From Oleispira sp036960605 (GTDB lineage Bacteria > Pseudomonadota > Gammaproteobacteria > Pseudomonadales > Oceanobacteraceae): a stretch of DNA of 64,000 nt. The stretch lies in assembly GCA_036960605.1 (NCBI GenBank), contig JBALXI010000024.1:1-64000 (forward strand), written 5' to 3'. The notes under the pieces are model-generated. The model was not told the DNA's origin, made no database searches, and saw only the letters and a list, made by a program, of their open reading frames with translations. Numbering within the stretch: the stretch's first letter is position 1; each line of letters begins with the position of its first letter. The position numbers were made by a program, and so were the translations under genes. Shown in pieces: positions 43,701 to 51,330 of this stretch.

Positions 43701-45376
43701 ATAGACGCTTCACTGCCTTGGTTGGTTATCGCCAAGTCTAGCCCAGGAACATAAAGTGTAGAGTTCAGTATGTTGAACGTGATATTTACACCGGCATCAT
43801 CATAATTAGTTTGAGTTAATGTTAATGTGAAGCTTTCAGAAAGCTCATACCCATCAGGAAGGTCTTCCATTGTGTAGATTATATGGCTAATTTTCCCCTC
43901 TTTGATGGAATAGATTGAGGTTAGCGAACGAATAAAGATGCCATCATATGAAAGTAGGTTATGTATGTGTTCGAAGCCTGCGCCAGTTGTTGCGTCAAAC
44001 TGACTATTGTAATCAAAAGTATTGCCTGTGCTATCACTAACATTTTCAGCAAGAGTACTTTGCAATTGTGCAGTTAAAGAAACAAGATCTGCAGTAGTCG
44101 CTAATGCTTCCAATAACGGCCCTGGAACAAATTCAGAGGATTCTTCGGAATAACCACATTCCTGAGCTTGCTCATTAAAGTAAACGCATTCAGTAATCGT
44201 TTTATTTTCGCCGATCAGTGTGTAGCTGCTCTGCAAAACTTTTGAATGATCTTGCAGGCTGATTAAAATAGCCTCAGTACCCATTATCTGGTCTTCAAAA
44301 GGCTGAACCAGCTGTTGATTATCTTCAGTTAAAGCATCTTGCCACGTATTCAAATCGTTTAATAAAGCAATGCCTTTTGCAGTAGCTTCTACCAATGCAT
44401 CTGTCGTATCGGGTGTTGGCTCTAATTCTGGAGTAATAATAACTTCAGCATCTGGCTCCGCATTAGCAGCTTCATTTTCAGCAAGACCAATGGTTGTTTC
44501 AGCGGCGTCCAAATCTACAGGGATGCCAGCGTCTGCCGCATTCGCTTCAGCGGCAGTAACCACCTCAGAGGCAGCGGTGAATATGTTTTCTAGGGTGATT
44601 TTACTCTCGTCGCTAGAATTACCGACCAAGCCACCATCAGCAGAATAATCATCAGCCAGATTATTAATAACGTCAGTAATAGACGACGCTGGATCTTGCT
44701 CGGCGATGGTTTGAATAGAGGCGACCAAGGTGGCATAAAGTTGCTGCTCTGCAGAACCGGCATTGGTTTTTGCAGGGTCCGTAATATCAACGGGCGCTAT
44801 GGAATTGATATCAATACCATCAAGGCCAAGCAAGGTAGCCGTTGCGCGATTCGTCGCTGCAATTTCCTCACTCGTGGTAGCACCGCTTGCAATCGCGCGG
44901 ACTGCCGCTAAATGCGTAACAGGAGTAACCATTAAGCCTTGCTCAGCGGCGGCTGCGGCGTCTGGTAAAACAGTAGATAAGCTAAAATCACTGTCGTTGA
45001 AATCGTAAATATCACCAAAGGCAACTTTATTGCCACTGGCATCGCTACAGCCAACAGCAGAATCACACGTTGCTTTCGTTGCTGCAGACGTTTTGAGCTT
45101 CACTAGTATTGGCCCAGTGTGCTCTATCGCGGGTAAGGTATATTTACCTTCACTATTGGTTGTGGTGGATGCAAGTAAAGTAGTACCAGTGATGTCGAAA
45201 GCTTCGACATCCGCCCCCGCCAAAATTCCTTTTACGGCAAAACCACTAATCGATACAGTGTCAGTTGATGGGGGTGGGGGGTTACCACCTGATGAAGAGC
45301 CGCCGCCAGAGCAAGCTGTAAGTAGCGCACCGGCTAGCAACGCTAAGGCCGCTTTAGTGAGTAAGGGTTGAAACAT
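40715..45376 (-). CDS. Very large (1553-residue) lipoprotein of unknown function
   Basis: The N-terminus is a lipoprotein signal, LALLAGALLTACSGGGSSSG, with lipobox LTAC. A carboxypeptidase-regulatory-like (CNA-B-like) beta domain seems to follow (VSISGFAVKGILAGADVEAFDITGT, SEGKYTLPAIEHTGPILVKL). The long middle, near residues 500-850, is a succession of amphipathic strands with terms such as NLALGVSNNQSENINGDLTL, suggesting a beta-solenoid or barrel-like repeat. The region near 850-1340 is Cys-rich with paired cysteines (CNEQDSGDYCLVDAVY, CEYSVTIS). A Pro-Glu/Pro-Gly linker (PEPEPEPEPGPGPGP) near 1345-1370 precedes a final acidic domain. Probably outer-membrane or surface exposed. I know no family for it. 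Confidence 0.85.
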   Translation of the reverse strand: MFQPLLTKAALALLAGALLTACSGGGSSSGGNPPPPSTDTVSISGFAVKGILAGADVEAFDITGTTLLASTTTNSEGKYTLPAIEHTGPILVKLKTSAATKATCDSAVGCSDASGNKVAFGDIYDFNDSDFSLSTVLPDAAAAAEQGLMVTPVTHLAAVRAIASGATTSEEIAATNRATATLLGLDGIDINSIAPVDITDPAKTNAGSAEQQLYATLVASIQTIAEQDPASSITDVINNLADDYSADGGLVGNSSDESKITLENIFTAASEVVTAAEANAADAGIPVDLDAAETTIGLAENEAANAEPDAEVIITPELEPTPDTTDALVEATAKGIALLNDLNTWQDALTEDNQQLVQPFEDQIMGTEAILISLQDHSKVLQSSYTLIGENKTITECVYFNEQAQECGYSEESSEFVPGPLLEALATTADLVSLTAQLQSTLAENVSDSTGNTFDYNSQFDATTGAGFEHIHNLLSYDGIFIRSLTSIYSIKEGKISHIIYTMEDLPDGYELSESFTLTLTQTNYDDAGVNITFNILNSTLYVPGLDLAITNQGSEASITFNSAADRLAYSDPTSELAPSLAAVAAIDIHLNVQAIETLAVDGGDQITTTNLAVNLDFDKAADNSTTSIVNLALGVSNNQSENINGDLTLTVNGDFSETNVEGLGFEPALDLANATAQFNGDISIATINTTNASNVQQSASFTGQINAAASFLSGNQNEELVAETGSADFEGTLTITEGDESLVFKGSAEVHMEAVKTIQGIPFKLKDGTEYHANKAVLFGKLTANQGNGNSASLEINAVVTADIAGIDFVAPTSINEGDIAATLDFGISSNDENHARYYVNKGDTHDDVISYFNDRGFNAVSTRTKDENFTLDYNASNCTPTENGTFRLCDITKIYTSKVSREFPIALSDAEKIDLMNADSDAVSGNQNDDANRVLPNAPESLLSLSAADYSISEGCNEQDSGDYCLVDAVYTATADVPADISNANNRIRYIKGLDAAANPKNDTAYSANCGVADGETKECDITTVSQNSFNILSSLSAADKQIMLIANENTLSRHADNVSCIEAPDDSSSCTFSFPEVSDTNIYIQDGAALDDASLLLQAMENSNIPDYFSGLPGNQITLGICDEQPGFLYCTLNYAAITLIKNVPAGLVDYHVDGSQYTDRAKRYLTGLYATPSNELLLGACNESECEYSVTISHSELFAASMSEDSITTIAQGNNHHSDYAYDLGNCTGNSCELILTAYKHVQFPKGLTVAERNAYLPRITEGLNLNKTIHTLDRCEAFNETLEYCYFTAAVDYTKIAQVIAVNEQGMIEYAMNDAQSNYNIPQPYFWIDLDTQFGSVYLHHTYPLPEPEPEPEPGPGPGPESVSEPEPESMVTEMQFDIIISDYSPNFDAFDFETDAAYIEVSAALSVKAQLTGLDDAELVVFVDRLGLDDAKSTVKLINGTRAIILNMDSTKGFSDPDGLNLMISNADTEMTITAKCATDKNDDGIHDNDSIEACEDDFNFKGEIFVNDLKVADLEDRNGLPVFRFSDGSGMDLVATPNLLIAPSAQ

Positions 45377-45512
45377 AAGGACTCAATTCCATTTGGGAAA
45401 TTTAGGCTGCATAGTAACAAAACTATCACCTTTGTTCGACCCAGACTTAATATTAAATCAAAGCCCCGCCAGCCAAACTACCTGTTTTCTTTCCACTCCA
45501 TAAATCCAAGAC

Positions 45513-45538
45513 AAAAAAATACCCAGCAAAAGCTAGGC
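45513..45538 (-). terminator. Terminator after the 170-residue secreted protein gene
   Basis: On the minus strand GCCTAGC and GCTGGGT form a stem (one G-U pair) with a TTTT loop, followed by ATTTTTTT. It lies about 30 bases after the stop at 45567. Confidence 0.82.
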
Positions 45539-45566
45539 ATTCTTATGTGCTAATCAGGACTTTGTA

Positions 45567-46079
45567 TCAATCAAACTGAATACTATTATCATTACCAATT
45601 GAAATCCCCGGGATATCGAAATCAGTAACAACAGCTCGCTGTTCACCCACAGCAGGGCTAATACCATCAGGAACACTAGCAGCAGGAATACGATTTCTAG
45701 TGCTGGTATTAGTTCGAGTCGTCGTATTACCCGTCGCAGTTGCGTCAGTAAAATTCTCAGGGTTTTGATTGTTCACAATGGCAGCGGCAACAATATCAGA
45801 TTCAGAAACCTTAGCCGTACGCAGGGCGGAAGAAATCGTATCGGTATCAATACCAGCGGCCAGAGCCATGCTCATCACGGAAGTGGCATCAATATCGGCC
45901 TCAATAGCTTCAATAATAACATCGGCTTCACAAGCGCTATCAGGGCATTTTGCCAGGGCAGCGCTAATGACAACAGAACTTACTGCACCTTCAACGTTTA
46001 AGCTGTCAGAAATATCGCCAGCAAATGCAGCTGTGCTCGCAGCGATCAAAATAGCAGAAGCCAATAGATTTCGTATCAT
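45567..46079 (-). CDS. Small secreted protein, paralogue 1
   Basis: Not recognised. The 170-residue product has a signal peptide (MIRNLLASAILIAASTAAFA) and a mature helical part nearly parallel to the gene at 48356-48781: LNVEGAVSSVVISAALAKCP, a C-x4-C pair (CPDSAC), MSMALAAGIDTDTISSALRT and VSESDIVAAAIVNN. A Thr/Asn/Arg-rich linker (TGNTTTRTNTSTRNR) and an acidic tail with DIPGISIGNDN follow. The two cysteines could form a disulfide in the periplasm. The gene is monocistronic with its own terminator. Confidence 0.8.
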   Translation of the reverse strand: MIRNLLASAILIAASTAAFAGDISDSLNVEGAVSSVVISAALAKCPDSACEADVIIEAIEADIDATSVMSMALAAGIDTDTISSALRTAKVSESDIVAAAIVNNQNPENFTDATATGNTTTRTNTSTRNRIPAASVPDGISPAVGEQRAVVTDFDIPGISIGNDNSIQFD

Positions 46080-46186
46080 AAAACTCAGCCCGAATAGTGA
46101 ATAATCAAACCATTATAGACTAAAAAATGAACTTGCCAATGTTGATTGTGTAAGTGGCTGAGTGGATAGGTTGATGAGTGCTAGCG

Positions 46187-46879
46187 TTAAATCGCCAGTA
46201 AAATAAATTCTTCACCCTTATAAGCCCCAGGCTCAATATAATATCGATTGCCCAATAACAAAGCCGAGCTAATACCATCCACCGTATGCCCAGTAGAATT
46301 GTGGCCATGCACCAAGAAATCAATGCCGGCAACGGTATGATCCAAGCGCTGGCTAAAGCTCGAACGCGACCAAAGGCAAGTCTCTAAATCTTCCTGATCA
46401 AAATCAGCAAAATCTGCCCAGTTATCCGTCGGAAAATCAGCATGCAATAAACCATATTGCTTACCGTCTTTACCTTCTAATTGCATTGCCAGCGGCAGCT
46501 GGCTTATTTGTTCAAACCAGCCCGCCCACAAGCTAGGGTCAGAGCTCGCGATCCATTCACCACCATGCTGTAACCACAACATCTTATGCTTGCTGTTATT
46601 ATGCTTAAGGCCGCTCAACATAAAGTATTCGTGATTACCCAACAGCGAAAAAAACCAAGATTCAGAAAGTAGGGCAAGTACCTTGGCAGAATCCGGCCCG
46701 CGATCAATTAAATCACCCACACAAAATAAACGGTCGTGTTCAAAATCAAAGCCGCGATCCTCAAGCAAGTTCATTAAGCGAGAATGCTGTCCATGGATAT
46801 CGCCAATAACAAAATCAGTGCCGGTTGTGTTTTTCGCAAAGCGAACCAGTTCACTATGAGGGGTATTAAATAACTGCAT
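46187..46879 (-). CDS. PPP-family metallophosphatase (PrpA/PphA-like)
   Basis: A 230-residue calcineurin-like phosphoesterase with the PPP signature motifs in order: VIGDIHGQHSRL, CVGDLIDRGPDS, LLGNHEYFML, and the C-terminal FLVHGHNSTGH. These bind two metals for Ser/Thr phosphatase or diadenosine tetraphosphatase chemistry; the length is near that of enteric PrpA/PrpB. The substrate cannot be fixed from sequence. It starts two bases after the stop of the O-antigen-ligase-like gene, so they are co-transcribed. Confidence 0.9.
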   Translation of the reverse strand: MQLFNTPHSELVRFAKNTTGTDFVIGDIHGQHSRLMNLLEDRGFDFEHDRLFCVGDLIDRGPDSAKVLALLSESWFFSLLGNHEYFMLSGLKHNNSKHKMLWLQHGGEWIASSDPSLWAGWFEQISQLPLAMQLEGKDGKQYGLLHADFPTDNWADFADFDQEDLETCLWSRSSFSQRLDHTVAGIDFLVHGHNSTGHTVDGISSALLLGNRYYIEPGAYKGEEFILLAI

Positions 46880-46881
46880 TA

Positions 46882-48231
46882 TTATGCGCTCCTATTCCGG
46901 CTACGAGATCTGCTTTTACTTGAGCTGCTTTTCTGCGAGCCAGAACGTGAATCAGAGTGCAAATCCGCCCAGCGTGCGATGCAGGCAATTGCCAGCATAA
47001 AGACAAACATAAACGCATTAGCAGGAATTTGCAGGTTAAAGTCGACAGTAGAGTGAATCATAATGGCGATAATCCCCATGCAGCTAGAAAACCCTAAGCC
47101 CTGGTTAATAGGTCGTCGTCGCAAGCGCATAGCCTGCAAGCCCCAATAAAAACAAAGCGCCACCGCAATAGCCAGCAGCATGAAGGCGATAACACCAAAC
47201 TCCGCCAAAAACTCAAGGTAATCATTATGGGCATAATCGTATAGTAGAGTAGAAGTGACATCGTCACTCTTAAAATGCGGATAAGTGTATTTATAACTAC
47301 CTGCACCTGTGCCAAGAATAGGGTGGTCAAGCCACATATTAAACGTATCGCGGCTCACTTCATCACGACTTTCTTTTTCGATGCTAGTGCCTTGCAGGCG
47401 ATCGGCGATCTTTTCAACGCCAAAAAAAGTTCCGACAATGGCGATATCAATAATCAATAAGCTAGCTAATAACATCGTCGTCGAAGCGGATTTGTTTTTC
47501 ATTAGCAATAATGCCAATCCGCCGGCAATCATTAAGCTGGCGAAGAAGGCCGTATTGCCCATGCGCGAACGGGTCATAACCAGGCCAATAACCATAACCG
47601 CGAGCAAGAGGCGCATAATGATTTTAGGGCTCAGTAGTACTTCAATCAGCTGGCGTAATTTTTGTTGCCAGTTGCCCGAGTAGCGAGTAGAAGAGGCCAG
47701 TAAAAAGCCGATGCCCAGCGCTAATGACATCTCTAAATATCCAGCCAGATGATTGCGATTAACAAAGGTGCCGGTCGCCTTGCCCAGATAGGCCCATTTC
47801 TCAGAAAAGAAGCCCCATTCTAAGCCGGTCATTACCATAAAAGAACCGTACAGTGCCTGAAAAGCGGCTGCAATAATCACCAGCCAAATAGCCCGCTCTA
47901 CGCGGGCGCGTGAATTTAGTAATAAGACGGTTAAGGTAAAAAAACTGACTAAGGCAAAGCCTTGAATAACATCTAAATAACTGTCGTGTGGCGAAAGGGA
48001 TGAGGAGGATAACCACTGAATAAAAGCGACAATAGGGGCGGCCAACAATAAACCAATAACGGGCGCTGATTTTTTAACAGTGACATCTGAAAGCGATTGC
48101 AGTTCGTAGGCTTTTAGCGCGAGAGATAAGAAACTTAAAAGCGAAAATAAACCCCAACCCCAGCCGTAAACACCTGCAAAAGGCAGCGGTAAGATAAAGA
48201 GTAAAACTTGATAGAGTCGCCAACTGAGCAT
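46882..48231 (-). CDS. O-antigen ligase / polymerase family membrane protein
   Basis: A 449-residue polytopic membrane protein with 10-12 helices. The family segment TGTFVNRNHLAGYLEMSLAL precedes a periplasmic loop with DTFNMWLDHPILGTGAGSYKY and YAHNDYLEFLAEFGV, which carry the conserved His/Arg/Asn residues of Wzy_C/O-antigen ligase proteins. It could ligate or polymerise surface glycan, or glycosylate proteins. The C-terminal tail is unusual: about 25 residues of Ser/Arg/Lys (SSSSKSRSRSRNRSA). The ATG at 48231 is chosen because the longer reading starts inside a terminator. Followed by a phosphatase gene. Confidence 0.85.
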   Translation of the reverse strand: MLSWRLYQVLLFILPLPFAGVYGWGWGLFSLLSFLSLALKAYELQSLSDVTVKKSAPVIGLLLAAPIVAFIQWLSSSSLSPHDSYLDVIQGFALVSFFTLTVLLLNSRARVERAIWLVIIAAAFQALYGSFMVMTGLEWGFFSEKWAYLGKATGTFVNRNHLAGYLEMSLALGIGFLLASSTRYSGNWQQKLRQLIEVLLSPKIIMRLLLAVMVIGLVMTRSRMGNTAFFASLMIAGGLALLLMKNKSASTTMLLASLLIIDIAIVGTFFGVEKIADRLQGTSIEKESRDEVSRDTFNMWLDHPILGTGAGSYKYTYPHFKSDDVTSTLLYDYAHNDYLEFLAEFGVIAFMLLAIAVALCFYWGLQAMRLRRRPINQGLGFSSCMGIIAIMIHSTVDFNLQIPANAFMFVFMLAIACIARWADLHSDSRSGSQKSSSSKSRSRSRNRSA

Positions 48232-48272
48232 AGATAGCCTGAAACTGCTGTGATTATGAAAAGAAGATAAGC

Positions 48273-48316
48273 AAAAAAATACCCAGTTAAACAAAGTTTA
48301 GACTGGGTATTTTTTT
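48273..48316 (-). terminator. Bidirectional-type terminator
   Basis: A 15-bp perfect stem (ATACCCAGT / ACTGGGTAT plus the A/T runs) with a 14-base loop. It has A-runs on one side and T-runs on the other, so it can work on both strands. It ends the transcript of the secreted-protein gene at 48356-48781 before the ligase-like gene. Confidence 0.88.
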
Positions 48317-48355
48317 TGGAGCGATAAGATCAGCTAACTAGCTGAATTCTTAATA

Positions 48356-48781
48356 TTAAGCGCCAGGGCTGATGCCAGGTACTTCAGTAGCGCCTTCAAG
48401 ACCTTCGTCTGCATTGTTGCCTTGAGTTACTGGACCGCCAGCGGTAGAAGCTGTGATAGTAGTTGGATCAATGTTGTTGGCAATGGCAGCAGCAACAATT
48501 TCAGACTCGGGTACATTAGCAGTACGTAAGCTAGTTGAAATAGCTTGAGCATCAATACCAGCAGCAAGGCCGAGAGTCATGATTGAGTTTGCATCAACAC
48601 CTGCTGCAATAGCTTCTTCAAGAACTGCAGTTTTACAATCAGCGTCAGCACAAGCAGACATTGCAGCAGTAACAACACTGTCGCTTGTAGCGCCTTCAAC
48701 TTTTAAATCTTCAGCAATACCAGCGAATGCAGAAGTACTAGCGGCAAGGATAATAGCGGATGCAAGTAGGTTACGTAACAT
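48356..48781 (-). CDS. Small secreted protein, paralogue 2
   Basis: The 141-residue product is a close paralogue of the one at 45567-46079. It has the same type of signal peptide (MLRNLLASAIILAASTSAFA), LKVEGATSDSVVTAAMSAC, a C-x4-C pair (CADADC), EAIAAGVDANSIMTLGLAAG, IDAQAISTSLRTANVPESEI, and a C-terminal EVPGISPGA that parallels DIPGIS. It lacks most of the Thr/Arg-rich linker. Presumably periplasmic or extracellular. Own terminator downstream. Confidence 0.8.
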   Translation of the reverse strand: MLRNLLASAIILAASTSAFAGIAEDLKVEGATSDSVVTAAMSACADADCKTAVLEEAIAAGVDANSIMTLGLAAGIDAQAISTSLRTANVPESEIVAAAIANNIDPTTITASTAGGPVTQGNNADEGLEGATEVPGISPGA

Positions 48782-48920
48782 AATTATATAATTCCATTTG
48801 AGTTAGTTTGAAAATAATTCGGGCATTGTATAGTCTAGATGATGAGTTTGCCAAGAAGAAAAGTGAAAATAGCAGCTATCTATTAAAAAACATTAAGATT
48901 AACTGCTGATTTATCGATGA

Positions 48921-50087
48921 TTAGTCTTGACCGAAGAGGTCGCGAGTATAAATTTTATCGGTAACGTCACTAATATCATCAGATAGACGGTTAGCCACAA
49001 TCACATCAGATAGCGCTTTAAATTCGGCCAAATCACTAATGACACGAGAATTAAAGAAGTCATCGCCCTCAAAGGTAGGTTCATAAATAACAACTTCAAC
49101 ACCTTTAGCTTTAATACGCTTCATAATGCCCTGAATGGCCGACGCTCTGAAATTGTCAGAGCCCGTTTTCATTACCAGGCGATAAATCCCCACAACTTTA
49201 GGTGAACGCTTAAGGATCGCATTGGCGATAAAGTCTTTACGCGTCGTATTGGCGTCGACAATGGCACTAATAATATTATTAGGCACAGCATTGAAGTTAG
49301 CGCGCAGCTGCTTAGTATCTTTAGGCAAGCAATAACCGCCATAGCCAAACGACGGATTGTTGTAGTGGTCGCCAATACGAGGATCAAGCGAAACACCTTT
49401 AATAATCTGACCACTGTCTAAATTATGGCTTTCAGCATACGAATCAAGCTCGTTGAAGTAAGAAACGCGCATGGCTAAATAGGTATTTGAAAACAACTTA
49501 ACCGCTTCAGCTTCGGTCGAGTTGGTTAGCAAAACTTCAATATCGGTCTTGATCGCGCCTTGCTGCAATAAATTAGCAAAGGTTTGCGCACGCTCAGACT
49601 GCTCGCCAACAATAATACGAGAAGGGTGCAAGTTATCGTACAGTGCCTTGCCTTCACGTAAAAATTCAGGCGAGAAAATGATATTGTCACAGCCCAGCTC
49701 TTGCTTAAGGTTCGCAGTAAAGCCCACCGGCACGGTAGATTTAATAATCATCACTGCGCTTGGGTTAATTGCCATAACGTCTTTAATCACCGACTCAACA
49801 GAAGACGTATTAAAGAAGTTCTTTTCACTGTCGTAATCAGTTGGCGTAGCGATAATCACAAAGTCAGCGTCTTTATAAGCTTCTTCTTTGTCCAGTGTGG
49901 CCTTTAGATCAAGCTCTTTATGCTGTAAGAAGTGCTCAATCTCAGTATCTTGAATAGGGGATTGGCGATTATTGAGCATCGCAACCTTATCCGCAATTAA
50001 GTCTAAAGCGACAACGGTATTATGTTGCGCAAGTAATACGGCATTCGACAAACCGACATAGCCAGTCCCTGCAATAGCGATTTTCAT
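48921..50087 (-). CDS. ugd: UDP-glucose 6-dehydrogenase
   Basis: Oxidises UDP-glucose to UDP-glucuronate with 2 NAD+. The 388-residue product has the NAD-binding MKIAIAGTGYVGLSNAVLL, STVPVGFT, FSPEFLREGKALYD and the catalytic Cys in SFGYGGYCLPKDTKQL near residue 254. Length equals the enteric Ugd. It diverges from the UDP-glucuronate 4-epimerase gene, which uses its product, and so opens the polysaccharide locus. Confidence 0.96.
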   Translation of the reverse strand: MKIAIAGTGYVGLSNAVLLAQHNTVVALDLIADKVAMLNNRQSPIQDTEIEHFLQHKELDLKATLDKEEAYKDADFVIIATPTDYDSEKNFFNTSSVESVIKDVMAINPSAVMIIKSTVPVGFTANLKQELGCDNIIFSPEFLREGKALYDNLHPSRIIVGEQSERAQTFANLLQQGAIKTDIEVLLTNSTEAEAVKLFSNTYLAMRVSYFNELDSYAESHNLDSGQIIKGVSLDPRIGDHYNNPSFGYGGYCLPKDTKQLRANFNAVPNNIISAIVDANTTRKDFIANAILKRSPKVVGIYRLVMKTGSDNFRASAIQGIMKRIKAKGVEVVIYEPTFEGDDFFNSRVISDLAEFKALSDVIVANRLSDDISDVTDKIYTRDLFGQD

Positions 50088-50228
50088 GTAAATAATCCCT
50101 GAAATTGGATGTAGACGTTATTAATGTATTAAATTATCCGCGAAGAATAAGGTCGAGAAGCGCAAAAGTCTACCTTTGTGTTGGAGACAGGTTGTTACTT
50201 TAAGTAAATCATCGTTCTGGGTTTATTT

Positions 50229-50244
50229 TGTGACGGAAATCACG
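50229..50244. promoter_or_regulatory. CRP/Vfr-like binding site
   Basis: TGTGACGGAAATCACG matches the CRP consensus TGTGA-N6-TCACA at nine of ten conserved bases and is a near-perfect dyad. It lies in the 236-base divergent region between ugd and the epimerase operon, 80 bases before the epimerase start. Downstream, AGGCTAAAGCCT (50271-50282) and GTGC/GCAC around 50297-50311 can form small hairpins in the leader. Confidence 0.5.
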
Positions 50245-50323
50245 TAAAGTGCGCCGCATCAATAGGATGCAGGCTAAAGCCTAACATTTAAGCGAGTGCT
50301 TTCTAGGGCACAGGGATTTTATC

Positions 50324-51328
50324 TTGAAATATCTTGTCACCGGCGCAGCCGGCTTTATCGGTAATTTCGTTGCTGAACGTTTATGTAATGATGGGCATGA
50401 AGTTGTTGGGTTAGATAATCTTAACGACTATTACGATCCTGCGCTAAAACTTGCGCGTCTTGAGCGAATTAAACATTTAGAAGGTTTTCGCTTTGTGAAA
50501 ATGGACATATCAGATCGTGATGCCATTGCAGATTTATTTGCAAAAGAAAAATTCAATCGTGTGATTCACCTAGCCGCACAAGCAGGAGTCCGATATTCAA
50601 TTGAAAATCCAATGGCTTATATCGACTCTAATATGGTCGGTTTCGCAACCATATTAGAAGGCTGCCGTCACAATAAGGTAGAGCATTTGGTATACGCCTC
50701 ATCTAGTTCTGTATATGGCGCAAACAAGAAAATTCCTTTTTCCACAGAAGATAGCGTAGATCATCCTGTTTCTTTGTACGCAGCAACAAAAAAATCCAAT
50801 GAGCTAATGGCCCACTCGTACAGTCATCTTTATGACCTACCTACAACAGGGCTAAGATTTTTCACCGTATATGGCCCATGGGGCCGCCCTGATATGGCGC
50901 CTTTCTTATTTACCGATGCCATCGCCAATGACCGCTCAATTAAAGTATTCAATAATGGCAAGATGCAGCGCGACTTCACCTACATTGACGATATCGTTGA
51001 AGGCGTAATTCGCATACAAAATGTAATTCCCAATAAAGAGAATAACCCAGTATCAGAAGGCTCACCTTTATATAAGGTTTTCAATATAGGCAATAACCAG
51101 CCTGTTGAATTAGAGGAATTTATTGGTTGTATCGAAAATGCATTAGGGAAAACAGCAGTGAAGCAATACTTGCCAATGCAAGACGGTGATGTAGTTAGAA
51201 CGTTTGCGGATGTAAGTGATCTGGAAGAACGAGTGGGGTATAAGCCTGCAACTGAACTAGCTTCGGGAGTTCAGGATTTTGTAAACTGGTTCAATGAGTA
51301 TTATGAAAACGAACAGGCTGGAAGTTAA
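50324..51328 (+). CDS. UDP-glucuronate 4-epimerase
   Basis: An extended SDR-family enzyme of 334 residues, expected to interconvert UDP-glucuronate and UDP-galacturonate. It has the Rossmann start MKYLVTGAAGFIGNFVAERL, LDNLNDYYDPALKLARLERI, AAQAGVRYSIENP, the catalytic YAATKKSNELMAHSY, and RFFTVYGPWGRPDMAPFLF, all typical of the UDP-GlcA epimerases rather than GalE. The start is a TTG at 50324 following CAGGGA. First gene of the polysaccharide operon, fed by Ugd. Confidence 0.92.
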   Translation: MKYLVTGAAGFIGNFVAERLCNDGHEVVGLDNLNDYYDPALKLARLERIKHLEGFRFVKMDISDRDAIADLFAKEKFNRVIHLAAQAGVRYSIENPMAYIDSNMVGFATILEGCRHNKVEHLVYASSSSVYGANKKIPFSTEDSVDHPVSLYAATKKSNELMAHSYSHLYDLPTTGLRFFTVYGPWGRPDMAPFLFTDAIANDRSIKVFNNGKMQRDFTYIDDIVEGVIRIQNVIPNKENNPVSEGSPLYKVFNIGNNQPVELEEFIGCIENALGKTAVKQYLPMQDGDVVRTFADVSDLEERVGYKPATELASGVQDFVNWFNEYYENEQAGS

Positions 51329-51330
51329 CT

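Noticed and set aside
44370..45371. Plus-strand reading frames opposite the large lipoprotein
   Set aside because: They are Ala/Ser-rich shadows of the lipoprotein N-terminal region, which itself has a convincing lipobox and normal gene features.
48232..48294. Longer start for the O-antigen-ligase-like protein
   Set aside because: The TTG at 48294 lies in the loop of a terminator; the ATG at 48231 leads directly into the first membrane helix.
50088..50323. JUMPstart/ops element before the polysaccharide operon
   Set aside because: The ops core GGCGGTAG is not present; only a CRP-like dyad and small hairpins were found.
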